Below the pieces are notes generated by a model that ran no database searches, was not told the origin of the DNA, and saw only the letters and a list, made by a program, of their open reading frames with translations. Shown piece after piece: positions 55,477-64,000 of a stretch of 64,000 bases of DNA. The stretch is from contig CM064429.1 in NCBI GenBank assembly GCA_032690845.1, forward strand, positions 12,060,569-12,124,568. The letters are read 5' to 3'. The stretch is from Eleusine coracana subsp. coracana (lineage: Eukaryota; Streptophyta; Magnoliopsida; Poales; Poaceae). Position 1 is the stretch's first letter. Every line of letters starts with the position of its first letter. The translations under genes were made by a program, and so were the position numbers.

Positions 55477-56802
55477 TGTTGACGCGAAAATCATGACGCG
55501 TGACCTGGGAGATCTGCTTAGCTCCAGTGTAGGCTCAATACGAAGAAACCAGGGCGTGCCAGTCAATTTTCCCTGCAAATCAACAAAGAGAGCAAATGGT
55601 CAAATTCCATGGGTCAACGGCCCAGGACGGGCCGATGAAGAAAGCCGATAATCACTGTTCGTGAGAACCGGCCGATGCTAACACAAATTAATTTAAAAGA
55701 ATAAACTAATCGGCTGATCATTTCGGCTCATCGGCAAATTAAATAGTTTAAACATTGAACGCAATTAATGCCGATAAGGGAATAAATCGAGAGAATAGAA
55801 TCGATAAGTCAGAAGTAAATATGCTAAAATCTGCTCTGCTGATGATACTAAGTCGATAAAACAGAGTGGATGAATCTATAGTAAACATATAAAGACTCGT
55901 TCTATCGATGGTACTAGGTCGATAGATCTGATAGCTGGTATTGCAAATATGTCTTAAATCCCAGATCTAACTTATTTTAATAAGGGGGTGATCGACTAAC
56001 AAAATATGTAAGAAATCAATCATAAACCAAAAGTCGATCGAACCGTGATAATCTATCGGCTAAACGTCCCGATAGAACTCTATCGACTCTACCTATAAAC
56101 GACTCGAACCTAGCCTTATCAACCCAGTAAGAGATCAACACTGATGCAGCCTTGCTGATTCGAACAGATCGAATCTAATCGAGACAGTGTTCAAACACGG
56201 TAAATAGAGCTAGATTTAAGCTATTTATAGATAAAATCAATATAGTGACTCGAGTAAAAGATCTAAAGTATACTCATAAAACCTTCTAAAAATTGTAATA
56301 GATTGGACTCAGCCAAGACAGTATTACAATCGAAAGTCGATAGAATAAGCACAATAAAGATCTAATTACCGGATAACTAGCAATCCTAGCGGTAACAACT
56401 AGAATATCAAACAAATGAGAAAGTTCTAGTTGAGATTGATAGAATTACCGAGGTTGACTAATCCAAGTCTCTCGTCGAGATCAGAGCCAATGCAGCCTGC
56501 GCGAGAAGAGGATTTCGTTGAATAGGAAAGGTTGGCGATGCGCGGAATTATATTGAACGAAGGTGTTATTTTCTCGTACAGATCATATTACATATTTATA
56601 ACCCCATGCAAGGGGTTCTGACCCGATTCGGTCAGGACTCTCAAAACCGACTCGATAAACAAATTCTAAACTAAAAGAAAAAGATACAACAAATCTATCA
56701 GGCCCACTTTATTTCCTTCGGCCGTTGAGCTTCGCTAATCTCTAGCCGATTCTTGCCTTCGCACCGCTGATAACTGGGATGGGTCAAAATTCGGTGTCAA
56801 CA
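55477..56802 (-). repeat. Complete 5' LTR of the CTACC-flanked element
   Basis: 1326 bp, TGTTGACGCG to CGGTGTCAACA. A minus-strand TATA box (TATAAATA) is at 56593-56600. TCGATAGA-type words recur throughout. Confidence 0.87.
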
Positions 56803-57334
56803 CTACCTTAATCAAATCGATTAGATCACTAGGTTTACCTTCATTGTTGGCTCGTGTATAGCAGATTCGGACAAGGTTTTTGTTCTGTTTTTAGAACACC
56901 CCTACTTACTTGTAACTGGGGAATCTTTTTAGGAATACATGAAGGGAGCCCATTGTTCCGTTTCGTACCCTTCATGATTCCTTTTCATGTGTACTCTTTT
57001 TGTTAGTTGCACTGAAGCTCGCGCTTTGTGACACCAAGAGTGGCACCCACCGTGTTGTGAGCTCGTACATAAGCTCATAATGACTCAACTCCATGGACCG
57101 CTATCTTCGAGCGGCACTCCCCCCCCCCCTCTCCCCCCCCCCCCTCCCCCAAGCAGCGCTCTAGGAGACCCCCAACTGACTGACGATCAATCTACATCGT
57201 AAGTAACAAACGAGAATACCCCCAAAGTGCAACCATCGCTTCAAGCAGAAGTGGTAGGTGGTCCATAATACACAGTACAACGTCCCGAATAACCATCAAG
57301 CTCAAACCCTCCGGGAAGCAACACCCCAACCTCG
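56803..57334 (+). other. Probable end of 5' LTR, PBS and leader of the last Tat element
   Basis: TGTGACACCAAGAG then TGGCACCCACCG (about 57051-57062) resembles a Tat PBS after an LTR end, so 56803-57045 is likely the right part of a 5' LTR whose left part lies before 50229. Poly-C runs occur at 57119-57150. No ORF is supported here. Confidence 0.5.
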
Positions 57335-59097
57335 ATGACAGCAGCACAAGAGATGGAACTGTTAGCCCAAAGAGCCGAGCACCTCGAGCAACTGAAGCAA
57401 CAGCTGTTGCAAGAGCAAGAGCTAAGAAGCAAAGCGCTGTCAGAGAGTGAGAGAAAGCCTTACAAGAGAAAGAGTATATAGCCTAGCTCATACTCAAGAA
57501 TCTGCAACTGGCAAAAGAAGTCGAAGAACTCCAGAGAACCATTGGCAGAGCATGTCACCAAGAATCAAACCCAACGCCTGAAGCTCACCCATACCTCGAC
57601 CAAGAAGTACCACTTACGCCAAGCCGTCAGCCGTCAGCCGCAGAAGTACTGCCAATTTGAAGAGCAAGCACAACGGGCATAATCGACAAAGACTCACCTC
57701 TCTCCGAAGGGTTGCAAAGAGCTCCATACACACCACAGTTCAGAATGATATCGCTAGCCAAATTCAGGGGAAATTATGACCCAAGGCAATTCCTCGTGAG
57801 CTACGAAGCAGCAATCATATCAGCAGGACGAGACGAGGTAACCTTGGAAAATGCATTCGTTTACGCCATCGAAGAGTTCACCCTCAATTGGTATTTTAAC
57901 CTGCCCCCCCCCCCTGCCCCCCCTAGGTCTCTATACAGCTGGGAAACATCAGGGATAAGGTGGTCACAAGCTTTCGAGGGTTCCGCCCCATTATGGAACT
58001 ATTGCATGAGCTATTGAATATCGCCCAACAAGAAAATGAGCAATTATATGATTACTACAGAAGATTCCTGACGCTTTGAGCCCAGGCCACGAGCGTCATG
58101 GATGAGGAGGCAATAAGTTCTATACTCAGAGGCATGCGAGCATGCCAGATGTCTTCATACTGCGCGCGGATACCCCTGCCCACCATGCAAATATTATGCA
58201 CAAAGTTCAAAGAATACAGTAGATCGGATGTGGATTACAAAAGACGCAAGCAAAGTCAAAGTAAGAGCCACAACTAGTCACATAGCGAAGGTGGCTATCA
58301 AGAAAGGCAGTACAGAAAAACTAAGCAATCCACAGAACCCTTGCTTTCGTTCATCGGTCATATCGAGGGAGAGAAAGAAGACACCATGGGTAGAGATAAC
58401 CAGAGCAATGATTTCAGAGGAAGTAGCCAACGAGGGCGTGGCAGGGGCCGAGGCTCTCAAGTCCAAACTCGACCAGCCAGAAAGCCATACTATTTTTACT
58501 ATGGAGAGGACAAGGGACATAAAACTTCCACTTGCCTCAAAGGAAAAGAAATCCAAGAAAGGATCAAAGCAGAGAAGAAGGCTTCGTCCCAACCTAAATC
58601 CATCAATTATACATCACCCAACCCATGGCCCCAGCAACCATATCCACAACCCACTCAGCCCAACTACCGCTACCCAAGCACCCACCATCATCAATTTTAC
58701 ACACCATCCCCATATATTCATGCAACTCACCCCACACAACCGCCCAACCAATACGCTCAACCCAAAAATCCAGCAACCATCGCCCAGACACGACCAGCAA
58801 AGGCAAAAGCAAGAGCCTCAACACCTACCACAGCTTAAACCAGAGCCCACCCCAAACCAAGCTGCAACCTTCCCAGTACAAGGCTACAGTGGAATGATAT
58901 ACGGACGGTCATCTTCACACTTTGAAAACAAAAGAAGAAGAAGAGATCACTTTCGAATGGTAAATAGCGTTTTCATAGAAGGACCTGTTACCAAGTCGTG
59001 GTCTCATATTCCCATCATATTCACCGAGTCAGATCTCAACCTCAAAGCTTATCCGCATGTTGATGCGTTCGTAATCGAAGCTCACATCCACACCTAG
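57335..59097 (+). pseudogene. Gag of the plus-strand Tat element
   Basis: The N-terminus from 57335 (MTAAQEMELLAQRAEHLEQL) is a Gln/Glu-rich coiled coil. After frameshifts, MISLAKFRGNYDPRQFLVSY (about 57745) starts the capsid domain. The nucleocapsid is in frame 58341-58838: PYYFYYGEDKGHKTSTC, where the knuckle should read C-x2-C-x4-H-x4-C but both first cysteines are Phe/Tyr. A Pro/Gln/His-rich stretch follows (58600-58830). Poly-C runs at 57905-57924 interrupt the capsid. Another frame, 58228-59097, overlaps and reaches the protease. Confidence 0.78.
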
Positions 59098-59376
59098 ATG
59101 GTCAGTAAAGTTTTCGTAGACAATGGCAGCCAGGCAGACATACTGTTCATAAACACCATCGAGCAAATGGGCCTTAGCAAAAGTTTCCTGCAGCCGTCAA
59201 AAATACCACTCATAGGCTTCGGCGGAAAAAGAATCACTCCCGTGGGCACAATCTCCCTCCCAGTATCGTTTGGCAACACCCAAAACCCTCGAACAGAATA
59301 TGTAACATTCGATGTGGTGGATCTCTGCCACCCATTTCATGTCATATTTGGCCGAGGCACGATTAGCACCTTCTAA
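59098..59376 (+). pseudogene. Aspartic protease of the plus-strand Tat element
   Basis: The frame gives KVFVDNGSQADILFINTIEQ, the protease active site in its D-N-G form, then PLIGFGGKRITPVGTISLPV and a C-terminal strand (FDVVDLCHPFHVIFGRG). A stop codon (59095-59097) separates it from the upstream frame. The aspartate is intact. RT follows after a broken linker (59377-59722). Confidence 0.82.
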
Positions 59377-59722
59377 GCCGTCATCCATAGTGCATATCTA
59401 TGCATGAAGATTCCAGTAGCCGGAGGGGTTATCACAGTCAAAAGAGATCAGCAGATGGCAAGGGACATAGAAAAAGGTTGCAGTTCAGCCAGACGAAGAA
59501 ACCAAAAAAGTACTCCTCGATGAACAAGTCCTTGGCCAGTTCGTCATAGTAGGCTCTTGCTTAGAACCCAAAGAAGAGAAAGAACTACTAGCATTTCTGA
59601 GTAAGAAAAAAGATGTATTTTCCTGGTCTTCAGCGGACCTCGAAGGCGTGGACAAAAGCATCATAGAGCACAAGCTAGAGGTCGACATAAAGATCAGGCC
59701 AAACAAATAGAGGCTTCAAAAG

Positions 59723-60385
59723 ATGTACGATGAAAAAATAAAAGCTATCAGAGCGAAAGTCCAATGGCTCCTTGATGCTTCTGTTATCCGCGAAGTCAAA
59801 TACCCGTCTTGGCTAGCAAACTGTGTAATGGTAAGGAAAAAGAACGGGAAGTGGAGAATGTGTATAGACTTCACAGACCTCAACAAAGCTTGCCCTAAAG
59901 ACGACTTCCCATTGCCTCAAATTGACAAAATCGTGGATGCAGCAGCTGGGAGCGAGCTGCTGTCATTGCTTGATTGTTTCTCCGGCTATCATCAGATATG
60001 GCTAAGGAGGGAGGATGAGGAAAAAACAAGTTTCATCACACCCTTTGGTACTTATTGTTTCGTAAGAATGCCCGAGGGGTTGAAAAATGTCGGCCCCACA
60101 TTTTGCCGCATGACTCAGAAAGCCTTCGAGTCATAGTTCGGACAAAGCGTACACGCTTATGTGGACGATATCATAGTAGCAAGCAAAGTAAAGGGCAGCC
60201 ACATCTCAGACCTCGCAGAAACATTCGCAAACCTTCGAGCAGCAAGGTTAAAATTGAACCCAGAGAAGTGCGTTTTCGGCATCCGAAAAGGAAGAGTACT
60301 CGGTTGTCTCGTGTCAGCCAAAGGCATCGAAGCCAACCTGGACAAAATCAAAGCAATCATCCAAATGCAAGAGCCCTAGTGCCGA
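59723..60385 (+). pseudogene. Reverse transcriptase of the plus-strand Tat element
   Basis: The palm and fingers motifs read KYPSWLANCVMVRKKNGKWR, MCIDFTDLNKACPKDDFPLP and LLDCFSGYHQIWLRREDEEK. A premature TAG at 60134-60136 (Gln codon expected) precedes AYVDDIIVASKVKGSHISDL, which holds the catalytic YVDD, and LNPEKCVFGIRKGRVLGCLV. Apart from that stop the domain is complete. Confidence 0.88.
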
Positions 60386-60391
60386 AAGGAT

Positions 60392-61010
60392 GTGCAGAAA
60401 CTCACAGGCAGAATGGCGGCACTAAACCGATTTATATCCAGATCGGTCGAGCGAAGCTTGCCCTTCTTCCAAACACTCCAAGGGGCTCAACCCCTCCAAT
60501 GGGGTCCAGAACAGCAAAAAGCCTTCACAGATCTAAAAAATTACCTCGAAAAGCAATCAAAGTTAACCAACCCAGAGCCTGGGGCTGTGCTTCTGTTATA
60601 TGTCACTGCGTCCCATTCGACAGTCAGCGTAGTCCTTGTACAGGAAAAGAAAATAGTCAAAACGGTTGAAGGGGAACCGAAGGAACTCCTGGTACAACTA
60701 CCGGTATATTATGTTAGCGAGGCATTGTCTGCCTCCAAGAGACTCTATTCTGAGATGGAAAAAATCACATACGCGGTAGTCATGGCTTCCAGAAAGCTGC
60801 GGCATTATTTTGAGGCTCATCACATCAAAGTGCTCACCAGCCAACCACTTAATGATATTTAGGGCAACTGGAAGCTTTGGGAACAATCGGCAAATGGGCC
60901 ATGGAACTCTCAGAGCATGTAGTAGACTTCGAGAAACGCAGTGCCATCAAGTATCAAGTACTCGCTGACTTCATAGCAGATTGGATGGCTCCACAGCACA
61001 CAAAAAATCA
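60392..61010 (+). pseudogene. RT-linked RNase H and connection
   Basis: Frame 60392-60862 starts MQKLTGRMAALNRFISRSVE (tether), then QKAFTDLKNYLEKQSKLTNP and LLLYVTASHSTVSVVLVQEK, where an Asp would normally begin the RNase H (YVTAS). The RNase H helix SKRLYSEMEKITYAVVMASR follows. A frameshift near 60862 is followed by KWAMELSEHVVDFEKRSAIK and VLADFIADWM, the usual link to the second RNase H. Confidence 0.8.
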
Positions 61011-61019
61011 AACATGGTA

Positions 61020-61410
61020 AGAAACAGACTGGACAGTGCATTGCGACGGAGCCTAGGGACTGGCCGGGGTAGGTATAGCAGCAGTAGTCACTTTGCCCAC
61101 GGGTGTGAAAATGAGATATGCTACAAGGCTCGAGTTTAGCAAAGAAACGGGCAAGTGCACCAACAACATAGCATAGTATGAGGGATTATTGCTGGGGCTC
61201 AAGAAACTGAGGGCACTTAGAGTCCAGAGGTGCAAAGTTAGAACGGATTCCAAGATCATTGCCAGCCAAGATGGCAATGAATTCACAACCAGGGATCCAT
61301 TGCTTGAGAAATACCACAGCACCATCCGAAGCATGAAAAAGTATTTCAAAGGCTTGGATATATAGTACATCAAGAGAAAGTTTAACACAGAGGCAGACGA
61401 GCTCCCCAAG
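61020..61410 (+). pseudogene. Second (archaeal-type) RNase H with stop codons
   Basis: The frame reads DWTVHCDGA, stop, GLAGVGIAAVVTLPTGVKMR, then NNIA, stop, YEGLLLGLKKLRALRVQRCK and VRTDSKIIASQ. Stops replace Trp (TGG to TAG) and Glu in conserved positions, and a third stop follows KKYFKGLDI. The acidic residues DG, E and D mark the Tat-type domain seen at 1138-1485 in the other element. Confidence 0.78.
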
Positions 61411-62752
61411 TTGGCAGCAAGACAAGAAGCAATACCACAAGATGTGTTCTTTCAAACAATCATAGAACCTTCGATCAAAGCAGTCCTCCAGGACCCCAAG
61501 CAAATACACGTAGTAATGAGCGAAGACTGGAGAACTCAAATCATTGCGTACCTTAGGGGTTTTTACGAGCCAGACACCGAGTCAGAAGCAAAAAGAATGC
61601 AGCAAAGGGCTAGGAACTACAGCATTATCGAGGGTCAGCTTTACAAGTTAGGAATTTACGCCCCACTACTTAAGTGTGTAAGCATAATGGAGGGCACCCA
61701 GCTACTCAACGAGATACACGAAGGAATCTACGGAGCACATATTGGACCTCGGCCGCTAGCTGCAAAGGCAGTTAGACAAGGTTTCTACTGGCCATCTATG
61801 GTCAAGGATGTCGTAGAAGTAGTAACCAAATGCGAAGCCTACCAAAAAATCTCAAATATGCAGTCAGCACCCTCACAGCCAATGCAACTCATAGCCCCAT
61901 CATGGCCTCTCCAACGCTGGGGAATCAACATCGTCGGACCCCTGCCCACAGCCCCAGGGAATTATAGGTGGGTAGTTGTAGCGCTAGAATATTTCATCAA
62001 GTGGATCGAAGCAAGACCAATCACAAACATCTCGGTTGCAACAATCAGAAAGTTCTTTTGGCAAAACATCGTTTGCCGCTTTGGAGTACCAAGGGACATA
62101 ACAGTCGACAATGGAAAAAAATTCGAGAACGATATGTTCAAAGAATTATGTCACTCCATCGGAACCAAAGTTGAATTCGCGTCAGTATATCACCCCCAGT
62201 TGAACGGAGCCGTCGAAAGAGCAAATAGTCTTATATTCAAAGCAATCAAAAAGATACTCCTTGACGATAAGAAAGGAAAGTGGGCAGAAGAACTACCAAG
62301 GGTCATATGGTCGCACAACACGACCGAAACCAAAGCAACCAAATACTCGCCCTTCAGGTTACTTTACGGGGAAGAAGCAGTCACACCCGAGGAGATTTTG
62401 CATGAAAGCCCCAGAACGTTCAATGCAAAGTCAACACCGCCTGCAGTGGCGGAATCAAAGGATCTCATGGAAGTCGATAGACTGGATGTAGCTATCAACC
62501 TTGAAAAGTATCAATCAGAAACCTACCAATGGAGTGATCAAAAAGTCGCACCCTGAGCTTACGCAGTAGGAGACCTAGTTCTACTCCGAAGCCTGAAAAC
62601 AGAAAGCAAAGGCAAGTTAGAACCCAAATGGGAGGGCCCATACATCATGGCAAAATCAAATAGGCCCGGAGCATACAGGCTCCAGACCTCGCAAGGAAAA
62701 AAGTTGCCACATTCTTGGAACACGGACAACCCTCGAAGGTTTTACGTATAGA
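61411..62752 (+). pseudogene. Integrase of the plus-strand Tat element
   Basis: The 381-codon frame 61411-62556 has the zinc module EIHEGIYGAHIGPRPLAAKA and VTKCEAYQK, where the second Cys of CxxC is Tyr. The core reads WGINIVGPLPTAPGNYRWVV (first catalytic Asp is Asn), DITVDNGKKFEN (second Asp intact) and HPQLNGAVERANSLIFKAIK (Glu intact). A TGA at 62554-62556 (Trp expected) is followed by AYAVGDLVLLRSLKTESKGK and PHSWNTDNPRRFYV, the C-terminal domain, to the stop near 62752. Catalysis and zinc binding should both fail. Confidence 0.88.
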
Positions 62753-63127
62753 AAAGGCACCACTCAAAGCATGTAAACAGCCAAGCATAGCACAAAACTA
62801 TAAGTGCTACCTTGAGCTTAGTTGGTACATTTTCTTTTCAAGCTTTCCTTTTAGGCAATTATGTAAAGGATCGTACTCTTTTCCTCACAAGGGAACCCTT
62901 CGCAGGGGTCAGGTTTTAAACGAGGCGGATCCTATGTAAACCCCAGCTAAATCTATAAAGCTGCCTTCCCCAAAACGGAAAGCCTCGCTCAGCAGAGCAC
63001 GTCGAAACAACTCACACCATGGAGATTGAAACATTCGATGAAGAGCAAAAAGCTCTCAAGCCATAGCTGACGCTCTGGCTAAGCCCGAAGAGCTAAAAGT
63101 CGTGCAGTCAGCTAACTTAACAAAAAA
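62753..63127 (+). other. Start of the 3' non-coding region
   Basis: Spacer between the integrase stop and the tandem array. It includes a GAACCCTTCGCAGGGGTCAGG segment and GAGCAAAAAGCTCTCAAGC, both with short inverted repeats. No ORF with a recognisable product. Confidence 0.5.
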
Positions 63128-63800
63128 TGCTAAGGGGCTTGCTACAGCCCAAACCCGTCGAAGGGTTCGCCCAAAAACACCTCGCCCCTAGCACTTCGAG
63201 GGGGAGGGTGGCGTTTTCCAAAAAAAAAACTTATCAAAAAATGCTAAGGGGCTCGTTGCAGCCCAAACCCGTCGAAGGGTTCGCCCAAAAACACCTCTCC
63301 CTAGGACATCGAGGGGAAGGGTGGCGTTTTTCAAAAAACTTAGCGAAAAATGCTAAGGGGCTCATTGCAGCCCAAACCCGTCGAAGGGTTCGCCCAAAAA
63401 CACCTCGCCCCTAGCACTTCGAGGGGGAGGGTGGCGTTTTTCAAAAAACTTAGCAAAAAATGCTAAGGGGCTCATTGCAGCCCAAACCCGTCGAAGGGTT
63501 CGCCCAAAAACACCTCGCCCCTATCACTTCGAGGGGGAGGGTGGCATTTTTTCAAAAAACTTAGCAACAATGGTGAAGGGGCTCGTTGCAGCCCAAACCC
63601 GTTGAAGGGTTCGCCCAAAAACACCTCACCCCTAGCACTTCGAGGGGCAGGATGGCGTTTTTCAGAAAAAAACTTAGCGAAAAATGCTAAGGGGCTCGTT
63701 GTAGCCCAAACCCGTCGAAGGGTTCGCTCAAAAACACCTTGCCCTTAGCACTTCGAGGGGGAGGGTGGCGTTTTTCAAAAATTTAACGTAAATACTAAAG
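63128..63800. repeat. 110-bp tandem repeat array in the Tat 3' region
   Basis: Units start at about 63128, 63242, 63351, 63461, 63571, 63684 and 63793 (last partial). Each carries TGCTAAGGGGCTCGTTGCAG, CCCAAACCCGTCGAAGGGTT, CGCCCAAAAACACCTCGCCC and CGAGGGGGAGGGTGGCG blocks, with about 90% identity by eye. Each unit has a GTCGAAGGGTTCG core. Such arrays in the 3' non-coding region of Tat/Ogre elements are known. Confidence 0.93.
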
Positions 63801-64000
63801 GGCTCATAGCAATCGGAATTAACAAATGATTACATCAGAAATCATAATCAATGGGTTCTTCTTTTACAACAACCCAAGAGGCTAACAACTGGGGAAGCAA
63901 AACGGACCATTCGTCGGCAGTGTAACCAGGCGGAAGTGGGCAAAGATCACGCCTCGAGCCCCTGGCACCAGTGACACCCAAAGTTTGCATATTTTCACTA
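63801..64000 (+). other. 3' non-coding sequence to window end
   Basis: No LTR start or PPT is seen. The sequence AACAACCCAAGAGGCTAAC onward is single-copy here. Confidence 0.5.

Larger units (their letters stand above)
50229..56802 (-). mobile_element. Gypsy element with deleted pol, TSD CTACC
   Basis: CTACC flanks it at 50224-50228 and 56803-56807. Sense is minus: 5' LTR 55477-56802, PBS near 55450-55470, gag in pieces (55198-51879), protease (51435-50785) and the first part of the protease-RT linker. It then passes straight into the first 276 bp of the 3' LTR (50229-50504). A single deletion thus removed RT, RNase H, integrase, the PPT and about 1 kb of LTR. A Sirevirus solo LTR interrupts gag. 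Confidence 0.9.
56803..64000 (+). mobile_element. Tat-clade Ty3/gypsy element, plus strand, 3' end outside
   Basis: Order on the plus strand: PBS-like site (57051), gag (57335-59090), protease (59098), RT (59723), RNase H (60392), second RNase H (61020), integrase (61411), then a non-coding 3' region with a 110-bp tandem array (63128-63800). The second RNase H before integrase places it in Tat. Several stops are single transitions from CAG or TGG. No 3' LTR is reached by 64000. Confidence 0.88.

Noticed and set aside
57241..57432. Cys/Ser-rich 63-codon minus frame
   Set aside because: Antisense shadow of the gag coiled-coil.
63128..63800. CRISPR-like array
   Set aside because: Units are contiguous 110-bp tandem repeats without unique spacers, in a plant retrotransposon.

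Overview
The window reads as plant nuclear DNA, most likely pericentromeric or intergenic sequence from a grass (Poaceae). Reasons: it is almost entirely LTR retrotransposons of Tat, Athila-like, Tekay/Del-like and Sirevirus types stacked inside one another. There is one L1-type LINE relic. The only convincing host gene is a three-exon LURP-one-related gene with canonical GT..AG introns. No prokaryotic features are present. The species cannot be fixed from sequence alone.

Layout, left to right. 1-7730: a decayed Tat-clade Ty3/gypsy element on the minus strand. The window opens inside its integrase, its gag is split by a solo LTR (4402-5782, TSD TATAT), and its 5' LTR is 7307-7730. It appears to sit inside the 3' LTR of a non-autonomous minus-strand element (7731-12285). 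That element seems to sit inside a plus-strand non-autonomous element (12286-15938), which in turn sits inside a minus-strand gag-protease fragment (15944-17718). 17719-21080 is the 3' part of a Sirevirus (Ty1/copia) with its 3' LTR. 21811-23016 is an isolated LTR related to the preceding families. 23017-24648 is the 3' end of a Tat element, interrupted by a LARD-like element (24649-30494, TSD TGCCA). 30500-31700 is LTR-like DNA with many CCGG quasi-palindromes.

32861-43642 is a complete but pol-deleted Athila-like element (TSD TCTGC) with gag, protease and an intact env-position ORF. 44260-46500 is a LINE relic. 48064-49234 is the LURP-one-related gene. 50229-56802 is a gypsy element (TSD CTACC) that has lost RT, RNase H and integrase and carries a Sirevirus solo LTR (52159-53919, TSD CGACC). 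57100-64000 is a nearly full-length but mutated plus-strand Tat element whose 3' region carries a 110-bp tandem array.

Functionally there is no cooperating gene system here. The content is transposons plus one probable gene. The informative signals are structural: five target-site duplications that fix insertion boundaries, repeated loss of RT/IN with gag, protease and cis-signals kept, primer-binding sites that are duplicated or captured inside LTRs, duplicated polypurine tracts, and tandem arrays inside elements. I saw no clearly new biological system.
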